Shown: piece after piece, positions 1 to 8,393 of the stretch
Layout of the letters: each line of letters begins with the position of its first letter
Position numbering within the stretch: the stretch's first letter is position 1
From: Firm-04 sp964392175
GTDB lineage: Bacteria > Bacillota > Clostridia > Oscillospirales > Ruminococcaceae
Direction: 5' to 3'
Assembly: GCA_964392175.1 (NCBI GenBank)
Contig: CAYMOJ010000007.1
Location: 7,235-71,234, forward strand
Length of the DNA: 64,000 nucleotides
Notes under the pieces: generated by a model
Told to the model about the DNA's origin: nothing
What the model saw: the letters and a program-made list of their open reading frames with translations, nothing else
The model's database searches: none
Position numbers and translations under genes: made by a program

Positions 1-1
1 G

Positions 2-292
2 TTCAAGGGCGAGTTCGTGAACAATCCTACCGTTATGAAGAAGATTGTTGATGACGGTTCCAACAAGAACGATCTGCTGGGTGGCAACGATCAGTTCGCA
101 GTTCTGTACGATTCTGCTGCTAAGATCGACATGGACGGCAAGATCACCGCTTACGATGCACAGATCAAGGACGCTTTCAACAATGCGATTACGCAGTATG
201 TTAAGGGCGAAAAGGGTTACGGCACCTACGATGAGATGATCAATCGGTTCAAGATGAAGGCTGCTGAGATCGAGGGCGTCGTTGTCGAGTAA
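2..292 (+). CDS. Sugar ABC transporter substrate-binding protein, C-terminal end (partial)
   Basis: The reading frame is open from the first complete codon at base 2 to a TAA at 290-292, so the gene begins upstream of the window; only about 96 C-terminal residues are visible. The charged, helical tail (AITQYVKGEKGYGTYDEM and on) is the kind seen at the C-terminus of family 1 (CUT1) extracellular solute-binding lipoproteins. Two CUT1 permeases follow on the same strand, which supports the assignment. The lipoprotein would capture oligosaccharides outside the membrane; the substrate cannot be read from this fragment. A strong hairpin separates it from the permease genes. Confidence 0.75.
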   Translation, partial: FKGEFVNNPTVMKKIVDDGSNKNDLLGGNDQFAVLYDSAAKIDMDGKITAYDAQIKDAFNNAITQYVKGEKGYGTYDEMINRFKMKAAEIEGVVVE

Positions 293-370
293 TCCTTGCA
301 CGGAATTTCCATGCTCAGACTGTTCAACAAATACAATTGAATAATGCCTGAATAGCATAACCGAATATGT

Positions 371-396
371 GCCTATAGGGCGAAAGCCCTATAGGC
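371..396 (+). repeat. Perfect intercistronic hairpin with GAAA tetraloop
   Basis: An 11-bp perfect inverted repeat (GCCTATAGGGC, loop GAAA, GCCCTATAGGC) lies between the binding-protein gene and the first permease. What follows is GTATATTTTAT, not a clean T run, so it is a poor terminator. By analogy with other sugar transporter operons it may protect the 3' end of the binding-protein message or attenuate readthrough. That role is inferred. Confidence 0.7.
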
Positions 397-452
397 GTAT
401 ATTTTATATGAGCACTGTACTTGCTAATTTTCTTTCCGAAAGGGTGTGCTGA

Positions 453-1505
453 ATGGCTACTGCTGCACAGCGACGGATTAAATCTGTCAGTTATGCGAAG
501 TACGGCTACATATTTGTGGCGCCGTTCTTTATCGTGTATTTCATTTTTATGCTCTGGCCGCTGATCGAAACCTTCATTTTGGCGGTCAAGGGTAATGGTG
601 TCGGTGAAAGCTTGGATGCTGCTGGCACTTCCACCTCTTGCTTTGTCGGTCTTGATAACTTCAAGACGATTCTCTTCGGTGGTTCTGATTTCAAATCCAT
701 GGGTATTCATCAGCGCTTCGTTCGCTGCATGAAGAACACCGTGATCATTTGGGGCGGTAACTTTATCCCCCAGATTGCCCTTTCCCTTTTGCTTGCTGTC
801 TGGTTTACGGATATGCGTGTTAAAATGCCCGGCAAAGGCTTCTTTAAAGTCGTTATGTATATGCCGAACATTATCACCGCTGCGTCCGTTGCCGGTTTGT
901 TCCTTTGCTTGCTGTCTGATTCTCAGTATTCTGTAGCCAACACGTTTTTGCTTCAACATGAATGGATTGAAGAGGCGTTCTTCTTCTCAACCAATAAATG
1001 GTCATCCCGTATTATCATTATGTTCATCCAAGTGTGGATGTGGTTTGGTAATACCATGATCATGTTGATGTCCGGTATCATGGGCATTAACGGTTCGCTC
1101 TTTGAGGCTGCTGAGATCGACGGTGCAAATTCCCGCCAGACCTTCTGGCGCGTTACGCTGCCCCTGCTGAAGTCCATTATGGTTTATACACTGCTGACCT
1201 CCATGATCGGTGGTTTCCAGATGTTCGATATTCCGTATATGTACCACTTGGGCGCAAATCTTAACGAGCATACTGAAACAGCCGCTGTTTTCATCTATGA
1301 AATGTTCCATAAGAACTTTGCTTCTCCCAGTTACGGTTATTCCGCAGCTGCTTCTGTCATTCTCTTTGTGATCACCAGTATCCTTGGCGCAATCGTGTTC
1401 TATGTGCAGCGCGATAAGCATGCCATCGAGATCAAGAAAAAGAGAAAGCAGGCTATGAAAGAGGCAAAGCGTATGGCGAAGCAGGGAGGTGGCCTTGGCT
1501 TATGA
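453..1505 (+). CDS. CUT1 sugar ABC transporter permease, MalF/UgpA type
   Basis: A 350-residue integral membrane protein with about six hydrophobic segments, the first near residues 25-50. The EAA motif that contacts the ATPase is seen around residues 218-240 (EAAEIDGANSRQTFWRVTLP). The C-terminus is basic and cytoplasmic (KKKRKQAMKEAKRMAKQ). It would form a heterodimeric channel with the next gene for uptake of an oligosaccharide, plausibly a cellodextrin given the cellulases and cellobiose phosphorylase nearby (inference). The ATG is preceded by GAAAGGGTG. Its stop overlaps the start of the next gene by four bases. No ATPase gene lies in the window, so a shared MsmK-type ATPase encoded elsewhere is likely. 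Confidence 0.92.
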   Translation: MATAAQRRIKSVSYAKYGYIFVAPFFIVYFIFMLWPLIETFILAVKGNGVGESLDAAGTSTSCFVGLDNFKTILFGGSDFKSMGIHQRFVRCMKNTVIIWGGNFIPQIALSLLLAVWFTDMRVKMPGKGFFKVVMYMPNIITAASVAGLFLCLLSDSQYSVANTFLLQHEWIEEAFFFSTNKWSSRIIIMFIQVWMWFGNTMIMLMSGIMGINGSLFEAAEIDGANSRQTFWRVTLPLLKSIMVYTLLTSMIGGFQMFDIPYMYHLGANLNEHTETAAVFIYEMFHKNFASPSYGYSAAASVILFVITSILGAIVFYVQRDKHAIEIKKKRKQAMKEAKRMAKQGGGLGL

Positions 1506-2398
1506 GCAAAAAAGTAAAGTATGCTTCTGAGGGCAAGAGCTACCAGACTTCGATCAACATTAAATCCGCACTGATTTTTATCGTGCTGATTCTGTTGACC
1601 ATCATCTGCTTAGGCCCGATCTACATCATGGTGATGAACGCAACGCGTTCGCACTCGGATATCGTCCTGAATGGTGTCAGCCTGATCCCCGGTAAGGAAC
1701 TGCTGAAAAACCTGAAGGAATTGCAAACGAACAGCTTATACAGTAGCTTTTATCATCCGTTGGTCGGTATGAAGAACTCTCTGATTATTGCTGCATCTTG
1801 TTGCGCTCTGACCGTGTTCTTCTCCGGGCTGACTGCTTATGGCTTGGTCGTTTACGATTTCAAAATGAGTGGCCCCATGTTCACGTTTATTTTGGCTGTT
1901 ATGATGGTGCCTACTCAGGTTACATCCGTTGGTTTCCTGAACTTGATCATTGATTTGAATATGCTTGATAGCTATCTGCCGCTGATCATTCCTTCGATTG
2001 CAGCACCCGCTATCGTATTCTTCATGCGTCAATATATGCTGTCCTCGTTCCCGTTGGATATCATTGAGGCTGCACGAATTGATGGCTCCAACGAGTTCCG
2101 TACCTTCCTGACGATTTCTGTCCCGATGATGAAGCCGGCGTTCGCTGTACAAGCTATTTTTGCCTTCATTCAGAAGTGGAATGATTACTACAATCAGTCT
2201 CTCGTTCTGGTTTCCGGCAAAGCTTCTCAGTTGACCACGCCTATGATGATTCAGAAGGTTATTGCTATTGATAGAACCCCGAATCAGGGTGCAAACTATC
2301 TGGCAATTACACTCTCCATCATTCCTGTTGTTGTCATCTATCTCGTACTCTCTAAGTACATCATCGCAGGTGTTGCAGCCGGCGGTGTGAAGGAGTAA
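1502..2398 (+). CDS. CUT1 sugar ABC transporter permease, MalG type
   Basis: A 298-residue protein with an N-terminal hydrophobic segment (residues ~24-47) and further membrane segments. The EAA loop is at about residues 188-210 (EAARIDGSNEFRTFLTISVP). It pairs with the preceding permease in the inner membrane. The ATG overlaps the upstream stop (ATGA), which indicates translational coupling. A rho-independent terminator follows 14 bases after the stop and closes the transporter operon. Membership in the MalG family is clear; the substrate is not. Confidence 0.92.
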   Translation: MSKKVKYASEGKSYQTSINIKSALIFIVLILLTIICLGPIYIMVMNATRSHSDIVLNGVSLIPGKELLKNLKELQTNSLYSSFYHPLVGMKNSLIIAASCCALTVFFSGLTAYGLVVYDFKMSGPMFTFILAVMMVPTQVTSVGFLNLIIDLNMLDSYLPLIIPSIAAPAIVFFMRQYMLSSFPLDIIEAARIDGSNEFRTFLTISVPMMKPAFAVQAIFAFIQKWNDYYNQSLVLVSGKASQLTTPMMIQKVIAIDRTPNQGANYLAITLSIIPVVVIYLVLSKYIIAGVAAGGVKE

Positions 2399-2411
2399 TT
2401 CTTCGTAGCAG

Positions 2412-2446
2412 AAAGCACAGTGTCATTTGGCACTGTGCTTTTTTTC
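2412..2446 (+). terminator. Rho-independent terminator after permease operon
   Basis: An AAAGCACAGTG / CACTGTGCTTT stem with an 8-base loop, followed by a run of T residues, directly downstream of the second permease. Confidence 0.9.
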
Positions 2447-2464
2447 TGAAAGGAGGACACTGCT

Positions 2465-3217
2465 ATGCGATCGGATTTTTTACAGGCAATTTTCGCTGCA
2501 CAATGCGATGCAGGCTGCAAGGGCATTGGTACATTGCATGAGCGCAGTTTGCATCTCGCACTAAAATATTATTTTGCTCCCGATGCGACAACGCATGAGC
2601 AATGTGTCGGTGGCTTTGTTGCGGATGCTGTAACAGAGGATGGCGTGATCGAGGTGCAAACGCGCTGCTTTTCACGTCTAAAAGATAAGTTAACTGTTTT
2701 TTTGGAACATTGCCCTGTGACGGTTGTGCATCCCATTGCAGTATGTAAATGGGTCGTGTGGGTTGATGATCATGGCGAGGTGCAATCCAGACGGAAGTCT
2801 CCAAAACGAGAGTCAATATATACAGCAATGAGAGAAATATATGCACTGCGTCAATGGATCGGGCGATATCCACTGCGATTTGCCTTTTGCTTTGTAGAAG
2901 TGGAACAGTATCGGTGTCTAAATGGTTACGGAAAGCAGAAAAAAATTCGCGGGGAGCATATAGATCGTATGCCGCTGTCGCTCCATAAAATTGTGATGCT
3001 GGAAACGCCTGCTGACTATCTCGCACTGCTTCCGTGTGATCTCCCGATGCAATTTTGTGCTGTAGAGGCTGCAAAACGAACGAAATGCACCGTATCTGAT
3101 ATGCGTATGCTGCTTAATCTTTTAGCACAGTTGCACATTGTAGAAAAGTGCGGCAAGCGTGGCAGAGCCAATCTTTGGCAGCTGACCGAGTACGGCTTCG
3201 ACATCAGGGGGCGTTGA
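2465..3217 (+). CDS. Unassigned protein with PD-(D/E)XK-like core and C-terminal winged-helix-like region
   Basis: A 250-residue protein with a strong AGGAGG site before the ATG. I recognise it as resembling an uncharacterised family seen across Clostridia, without a proven function. Visible features: an N-terminal Glu26 in the GTLHERSLH stretch, Asp54 before a strand, then Glu63-Val-Gln65 (DGVIEVQT). This spacing resembles the D...ExQ/K arrangement of restriction-like nuclease folds. The last 60 residues look like a winged helix (MRMLLNLLAQLHIVEKCGK). The C-terminus (TEYGFDIRGR) reads into a dpaA remnant in another frame, so the natural end was probably near LWQL and the tail was added by a deletion. 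A nuclease role is inference only. Confidence 0.6.
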   Translation: MRSDFLQAIFAAQCDAGCKGIGTLHERSLHLALKYYFAPDATTHEQCVGGFVADAVTEDGVIEVQTRCFSRLKDKLTVFLEHCPVTVVHPIAVCKWVVWVDDHGEVQSRRKSPKRESIYTAMREIYALRQWIGRYPLRFAFCFVEVEQYRCLNGYGKQKKIRGEHIDRMPLSLHKIVMLETPADYLALLPCDLPMQFCAVEAAKRTKCTVSDMRMLLNLLAQLHIVEKCGKRGRANLWQLTEYGFDIRGR

Positions 3218-3359
3218 TGTTGAAGCGGCTGCCGCATTGGGGATAAAGGTCATCTGGGCACTTTCGTTACCGGGAAAAACTTCACCGGTTACTGCCGGAG
3301 AGATCGTTGCAGATACCGTTCTTGGCATTCTGGCAGAGGAGGGTGATGCACATGACTGA
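3186..3359 (+). pseudogene. dpaA: Remnant of dipicolinate synthase subunit A (last ~55 codons)
   Basis: In the frame beginning at 3186 the DNA encodes a stretch with STSGGVDVEAA, then LGIKVIWALSLPGKTSPVTA, then GEIVADTVLGILAEE. This matches the C-terminal signature of DpaA/SpoVFA. An in-frame TGA lies at 3183-3185 and more stops lie upstream (3123, 3141). The first ~240 residues expected for DpaA are absent, and their place is taken by the preceding gene. The remnant's TGA at 3357-3359 overlaps the dpaB start by eight bases, the usual dpaA-dpaB arrangement. This is best read as a deletion that joined an unrelated gene to the dpaA tail out of frame. Confidence 0.75.
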
Positions 3360-3954
3360 CCTTCATGGATGTCGCCTGGGATTTGCCCTTTGTGGTTCCT
3401 TCTGCTGCACCAGAAGGGCGTTGACTGCGGCAAAAGCTTGCGCTGAAGCAGGTGCGGAACTTTTGCCAATTGTATCAGAGCATTTTGCGGAAACCACTAC
3501 ACGATTTGGTTCGCCGACATCTTTTTTGGAGGAACTGGCATTGTTGGGCGATGGAAAAATCGTGCGCAGCATTGTGGATGCCGAACCGATCGGGCCGAAG
3601 CAGCTGACCGATGCTTTGGTGGTTGCTCCTTGTACGGGCAATACACTAGCGAAATTGGCGGCAGGCATGACCGATAACACTGTCACGATGGCAGTGAAGT
3701 CTCATTTGCGTGGTAGCAAACCTGTGATTCTTTGCATCTCCACCAATGATGGCTTGTCCGCTTCGGCGCGCAATTTAGGCGATTTACTGAATCGCAAACA
3801 TTACTTCTTTGTGCCTTTCGGGCAAGATGCTCCCATGCAAAAACCAACATCCCTTGTGGGCGATTTCACTCGAATTCCCGAAACCGTTGCAGCGGCGATG
3901 GCGCATCGACAGCTGCAACCAATCTTAATATCTTATATGACAGAAAAATCTTGA
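3352..3954 (+). CDS. dpaB: Dipicolinate synthase subunit B (flavoprotein family)
   Basis: About 200 residues from the ATG at 3352, which has GAGGAGGG six bases upstream; an earlier in-frame start at 3307 has no ribosome site. Family features: an N-terminal GFALCGSFCCT nucleotide-binding loop, the TTRFG motif, VVAPCTGNTLAKLA, and the AISTND-like CISTNDGL and YFVPFGQD motifs of DpaB/SpoVFB. With DpaA it makes dipicolinate from dihydrodipicolinate in the mother cell during sporulation. Here the subunit is full length with no stops, although dpaA next to it is reduced to its tail. Either dpaA is elsewhere, dpaB serves another role, or the gene is recently orphaned in a lineage losing sporulation. 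Confidence 0.88.
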   Translation: MTDLHGCRLGFALCGSFCCTRRALTAAKACAEAGAELLPIVSEHFAETTTRFGSPTSFLEELALLGDGKIVRSIVDAEPIGPKQLTDALVVAPCTGNTLAKLAAGMTDNTVTMAVKSHLRGSKPVILCISTNDGLSASARNLGDLLNRKHYFFVPFGQDAPMQKPTSLVGDFTRIPETVAAAMAHRQLQPILISYMTEKS

Positions 3955-3979
3955 TTTTTGCAGGTGAATGTGCTATGAT
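3951..3979 (+). promoter_or_regulatory. Sigma-70 promoter for the structured RNA
   Basis: TTGATT, a 17-base spacer, then TATGAT; predicted start around 3985-3987. The -35 box lies over the end of dpaB. Confidence 0.75.
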
Positions 3980-3984
3980 ATACC

Positions 3985-4145
3985 CTGGGTGACATCGCAT
4001 CAGGTTCGCTTGAGGGCTTGCCATTGTAGTGACTCTGTGCGATGTTACCGCCAGCACATTAAGAAAAAATCTACACGACTTCGCCGGCGAAGATCCGTAA
4101 GCTTTCATGTTGGGCTCCCTCTTTGCCGCCAGGTTTCTTTGCAAT
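3985..4145 (+). ncRNA. Structured RNA candidate or long structured leader, family unassigned
   Basis: A ~160-base non-coding stretch driven by a good promoter. It holds a 12-bp arm GGTGACATCGCA pairing with TGCGATGTTACC (one wobble), with CTGG/CCAG flanks. It also has a 14-base palindrome CTTCGCCGGCGAAG, and GAGGG..GCC that could alternatively pair with GGC.CCCTC near the 3' end. CCTGG at the 5' end can pair with CCAGG at the 3' end, giving a rod. No terminator precedes the next gene, so it may be a leader for the YfhO gene or a processed RNA. It has no conserved core of any riboswitch I know. A 6S-type RNA was considered and not established. Confidence 0.5.
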
Positions 4146-4162
4146 CATAAAGGAGGCACTCG

Positions 4163-6859
4163 TTGAAATCCGATGGTCGTTGCCGTAATCTGTGCAGTGT
4201 TTTACTGCCTGCTGTCTGCGGCACATTGCTCACGCTTGGACTGTTTGTTCTTTTTTATGCGTTGTTTGATATCTACCCCTTTGGTGCCAAATCCATTGTC
4301 TGGTGTGATATGGAGCAACAAGCTGTGCCACTGCTGCTGCAATGTAAGCAGATCTTACAGCGTGGAGAATCCTTGCTGTATACGCAACTGGACGCTGGCG
4401 GCATGAGCTTTTACGGCGTGTTTTTCTTCTTTCTTAGCAACCCACTTTCGTTTTTGGTATTGCTTACCGATATGCCTGTATCTTCGCTGATGAACTTCTT
4501 GGTTCCGTTGAAGCTGGCGATGGCATCGGGCAGTATGGTGATTTTGCTACGGCGACAGACTCCCAAGCTTTCTCCCGCATTTGCAGTGCTTCTGGGGCTG
4601 ATGTACGGTTTTTGTGGCTATGGTCTGATGTACTATCAGAACCTGATGTGGTTGGATGTACAGGCTTTGGCACCGTTGTTACTGTTGGCTGTAGATACAC
4701 TCTTGCAAAAAGGAAAGGTACTGCCGTATTTCTGTTGCATCTGCTTTCAGATGATCCTTTGCTACTATATCGGTTATATGACCGTTGTTTTTTTGCTGCT
4801 GTATGTGGGGGTGTATGCATTCCTTACACCGCGCGTAGAGCGCAAACAGTTGCATTTGCGCGATTTTTGGATGACCAGTGCTGCGGCTGCATTGGCAACT
4901 GCCTTTGTATGGCTGCCATCCTTTTTGCAGATTATGCGTTCGGCACGCAGCGGTAATTTGATCCAATCGTTGGCCAATTGCTATTTGTTTCATGCACTGG
5001 AGGATCGTTTGCTGCTGCTGGCGGCAACTGCGATTGTATTTGCAGTGCTGCCATTTTTGTTTCGTAAACATCTTCCCATGCCGCGTGGGGAACAATGCAG
5101 AATGTGCGTGCTGTATGTGTTGTTTGTCATCGCCATGATCTTTGATCCCATCAATGCCATGTGGCATACCGGTAACTATCAGGCGTTTCCCATGCGGTGG
5201 GCGTTTTTCATGATCATGATCGGATTGCGTATTGCCGCACAACTACTTTCGGCAGAACCTGTAGCAGAAGGGCACCAAAAGCCTGCACGCTTTTCGCGGC
5301 TTCTCCTGATCATTCTCCCGATGCTTTCCATCATGGCAGAAGTGCTACTGCTAACGGTGGGAAATGCGTACATTACAAGTTATGTGGAAACGCTGTGGGT
5401 GAATATTGAAAACCTTCTGCTTGTGCTGATCCCTACTGTGCTGACCGCGCTGTGCTATGTTGTTGTGCTGCACTGCCGATGCGAAGGAAGTATTTCACAA
5501 CGGGTTGCGTTATGCATTTGCGCCGTGCTGTTTGCCGGAGAAATGACACTGCATACCTATTGCAATGTTTGTGCCGTTGCCGAGGAGGATACGCTCTACG
5601 CGCAGACATATTCTGCGGCCGACCATATCAATGATGATGGTTTCTATCGTTTGAAAATGACTCGTAAATATGCCCATGTGAATATGGTGGGTGCGATTGG
5701 ATATCCGACCATGGCGCATTATACTTCATTGACCCGAGCTGACTACCTGGAGGGCGTGAAGAAAATGGGCTATAGTTCTTATTGGATGGAGGTTTCCTCC
5801 ACGGGCGGTACTGTGTTGACTGATGCGCTCTGGGGTGTAAAATATCAGCTTGGACAGCGCCGTGATTTTGATGAATGGGTCACTGAGATCTGGACAGATG
5901 ATGTGCTGAGCATCGGGAAGACAAGCATTACGCTTCCACAAGCCATTCGTGTGCAGCAGGAACCGGAGGAGATCGCGGAGCTGCCCGGTGGAAAGCGCAG
6001 TGATGTGCAGGCATATCTTGCGGCGCAAAAGTTAGGCGACGCGGATGCGGTAGTTTCGTATCCCGTAACAAAAATAAAGAACTTGACACTGACGGAAATC
6101 GGTGATGGCGTGCAGTGTACCATCATGGATGAAAACATGAATGATAGCGATATCCGCTATACCATGTATGTTGAAGACGCACAGTATCTGTATTTTGACC
6201 TTTACTCGCTGACAGATACGCAGATTGCCAACCCACGGAATGAAAGCGTCAGTATTAGTGTAAATGGTGTGCTTGTTGAGCAAAATTATCCACAGAATTC
6301 TCGTAACGGGCTGGTTAGCCTCGGACGGTTTGAAAACGAATATGTAACCATACGCGTACTGGTGCATCAGAATTTTGAATGCGAGAGCCTTGGCGTGTTT
6401 GGTATACGGGAAGGCACCTTGACCCATGCCGTTGCTACGCTGCCAAAAGCTGATTTGCACTACGAAAAGGGCTGCTATACTGTCACAACGGAGGGCGATA
6501 CCGACGCTACATTGGTGCTGGCGATCCCCTACGATGAAGGTCTGACTGCATACATCAACGGTGAAAAAACCGAGGTCTACCGTGTGAATACCTGCGAAAC
6601 CGCTGTGCGCGTGCCGCCCGGTAGTGCTACTGTGGAACTGCGATTCTTCCCTTCCGGTTTGAAAATCGCGTTATTGCTCAGCATGGCCGGATTGCTATTG
6701 ATGGGGCTGTATCTGTGGCTGCGTCGGAAATATCTGCAAAGGGAGAATGATGTACCGGAGCGTATTGCAGAAAAAATCACACTGGTGGCACTTGCCATTG
6801 TGTTGATCGTCATATATTTGTTTCCAATGATTGTGTCTTGTGTGGGTGCTTTCCTATAA
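4163..6859 (+). CDS. YfhO-family multi-spanning membrane protein (GT-C-like)
   Basis: An 898-residue protein starting at TTG, chosen because AAAGGAGG lies five bases upstream. There is a dense run of hydrophobic helices in the first ~480 residues, starting at ~14-38, then a soluble extracytoplasmic region of ~350 residues. Two C-terminal membrane segments follow (~833-852 and ~873-895). The DMEQQAVPLLLQ element after the first helix and the overall plan match the YfhO family. Members are related to GT-C glycosyltransferases; Gram-positive homologues act in glycosylation of cell-surface polymers. The acceptor is unknown. It is transcribed downstream of the structured RNA. Confidence 0.8.
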   Translation: MKSDGRCRNLCSVLLPAVCGTLLTLGLFVLFYALFDIYPFGAKSIVWCDMEQQAVPLLLQCKQILQRGESLLYTQLDAGGMSFYGVFFFFLSNPLSFLVLLTDMPVSSLMNFLVPLKLAMASGSMVILLRRQTPKLSPAFAVLLGLMYGFCGYGLMYYQNLMWLDVQALAPLLLLAVDTLLQKGKVLPYFCCICFQMILCYYIGYMTVVFLLLYVGVYAFLTPRVERKQLHLRDFWMTSAAAALATAFVWLPSFLQIMRSARSGNLIQSLANCYLFHALEDRLLLLAATAIVFAVLPFLFRKHLPMPRGEQCRMCVLYVLFVIAMIFDPINAMWHTGNYQAFPMRWAFFMIMIGLRIAAQLLSAEPVAEGHQKPARFSRLLLIILPMLSIMAEVLLLTVGNAYITSYVETLWVNIENLLLVLIPTVLTALCYVVVLHCRCEGSISQRVALCICAVLFAGEMTLHTYCNVCAVAEEDTLYAQTYSAADHINDDGFYRLKMTRKYAHVNMVGAIGYPTMAHYTSLTRADYLEGVKKMGYSSYWMEVSSTGGTVLTDALWGVKYQLGQRRDFDEWVTEIWTDDVLSIGKTSITLPQAIRVQQEPEEIAELPGGKRSDVQAYLAAQKLGDADAVVSYPVTKIKNLTLTEIGDGVQCTIMDENMNDSDIRYTMYVEDAQYLYFDLYSLTDTQIANPRNESVSISVNGVLVEQNYPQNSRNGLVSLGRFENEYVTIRVLVHQNFECESLGVFGIREGTLTHAVATLPKADLHYEKGCYTVTTEGDTDATLVLAIPYDEGLTAYINGEKTEVYRVNTCETAVRVPPGSATVELRFFPSGLKIALLLSMAGLLLMGLYLWLRRKYLQRENDVPERIAEKITLVALAIVLIVIYLFPMIVSCVGAFL

Positions 6860-7068
6860 AAATAGTCACAACACGCCAATCAAGATGACTTGCTATTCTA
6901 ACAGTTGATGCAAATCATTTATTTACAAATCGTACACAATCTGTTCACACTAGGTTCACATTAATTTGCTATATTTATATCGTGGACAAGTGGAAGAATG
7001 AATGAAGATGTTGGTGTATGTACGAATGGAAAACACCGAAAAAAGTCGCACAAAAAGGAGTAATTATT
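6860..7068. other. Intergenic region with repeated GTTCACA elements
   Basis: A 209-base gap between the YfhO gene and the ROK regulator. It contains two direct copies of GTTCACA four bases apart at about 6942-6959, then an AT-rich stretch (TGCTATATTTATATCG). The repeats sit where a promoter and operator for the regulator would be expected, so autoregulation is possible. No convincing -35/-10 pair with standard spacing was found, and no terminator was seen after the YfhO gene. Confidence 0.35.
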
Positions 7069-8295
7069 ATGGAAAGTTTAGGCATCAGCAAACTCGACCT
7101 CAAGCGCCGTAACCGCAAGCAGATTCTGCACATTATGCGTGAGTGCGGCCCCATCTCCCGCGTGGATATCGCAACGCAGTTGGATCTGACACGCGCCGCT
7201 GTCACTATCATCACCAATGATATGATCGAGCAGGGCGTACTGAGAGAACTGGGCGAGGCACCCGTCGACGAGCAGAACCCCAAGAAGGGACGTCGCAAGA
7301 TCCTGTTGGACATCAACAAGGATACGAAGTTCGTGCTGGGTGCAATGATCAATGAGCACGACATCACTGTAGGTCTCTCCAATGTGGCAGGTGATACGCT
7401 GGACAAGGATATGATGGTGCTGTCTGATGACATCAACCAGCAGGATATCATTTTGTTCATCGCAAAATCTGTGCAGAAAATTCTTAAGAATGCAGGATTG
7501 ACTGAAAAGCAGGTTCTGGGTATGGGCGTTGGTGTTGTTCCCGAGCGTTGGGAAGAACTGCGCGCTGATCTGCGCAGTGGCGAGCCCGATTTCTCGAAGT
7601 TGCGCTACATTCTTGAGCTGGAGTTGAATATCCCTGTTGTTTGCAGCAATGCAATTACACTGTATGGGCTGGCTTCTCTGGATTACAGCAAAGGGCCTCA
7701 CCAGAATCAGTTGCTGCTGTATAGCGGTTCGCATTACAATTTGGTGGTTATCAGCGAGAACACCCTGTTGCACAATTGCGTGGTCAACAGCACCATGGTC
7801 GAGCGTATCGTGGTGAATCCCGGTGGGCGTAAGGCAGAGGGCTATCCTGATGGCTCTGTGTACGCAGAGCTGACCCCGAGCGCAATCATCGAAGGCATTC
7901 GTGAGTCGTTTAGCGCAGAGAATACCCCTGTTCTCTATGAGTTGGCAGGCGGTAATTTCGATGCTGTTACCATTCATATGATGGATGAGGCATATGTGCG
8001 GGGTGAATCTGCCGTGGTTGCATGGATGGATACCCGTATTGAGCTGTTGGCACAGTTGCTGTACAACATGATGCTGGCTCAGTATGCAAATACCGTGGTG
8101 CTGCAAAATTATCACCTCGTTGATGCACAGGTCAGCAAGCTGCGTGCTTGCATCAAGGCGTTGGCTGATGAGGAAATGGCAAATCGTGTGCGCGTCAGCA
8201 CGATTGATGAGGAGCATAGTTTCCTGGCAGGCTGTATGTATGCGGCTGAGGTCATGTTCTATTCTCAGGGCGGTCTGAAATATGACGCTCACTAA
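7069..8295 (+). CDS. ROK-family transcriptional repressor (NagC/XylR type)
   Basis: A 408-residue protein; the ATG at 7069 has AAGGAG at the right distance, while the earlier ATG at 7018 has none. Residues ~7-70 form a winged helix (RRNRKQILHIMRECGPISRVDIATQ, then LDLTRAAVTII). The remainder is a ROK fold, but without the CxCGxxGC zinc cluster that marks the kinases, as in many ROK repressors. It likely senses a sugar or sugar phosphate and controls carbohydrate genes; the cellulase and transporter genes nearby are candidate targets (inference). A bidirectional terminator separates it from degV. Confidence 0.88.
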   Translation: MESLGISKLDLKRRNRKQILHIMRECGPISRVDIATQLDLTRAAVTIITNDMIEQGVLRELGEAPVDEQNPKKGRRKILLDINKDTKFVLGAMINEHDITVGLSNVAGDTLDKDMMVLSDDINQQDIILFIAKSVQKILKNAGLTEKQVLGMGVGVVPERWEELRADLRSGEPDFSKLRYILELELNIPVVCSNAITLYGLASLDYSKGPHQNQLLLYSGSHYNLVVISENTLLHNCVVNSTMVERIVVNPGGRKAEGYPDGSVYAELTPSAIIEGIRESFSAENTPVLYELAGGNFDAVTIHMMDEAYVRGESAVVAWMDTRIELLAQLLYNMMLAQYANTVVLQNYHLVDAQVSKLRACIKALADEEMANRVRVSTIDEEHSFLAGCMYAAEVMFYSQGGLKYDAH

Positions 8296-8393
8296 GTACA
8301 GAAGTGATCTGTGCTTTGCAGGTGGATGCAGCGGTTTGTTCAAATTCTATGAAAGATCGCGTTTCCCCCAATTTCTGTAACCAATATCCGATA

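Noticed and set aside
3985..4145. 6S RNA, SRP RNA, tmRNA or a known riboswitch at this site
   Set aside because: The SRP GGAAG core, tmRNA ends and known riboswitch cores are absent; 6S could not be shown because the strongest pairing is a local 5' hairpin. Left as an unassigned structured RNA.
7078..8343. 421-codon minus-strand frame opposite the ROK repressor
   Set aside because: Antisense to a well-supported gene with a good ribosome site; no domain content.
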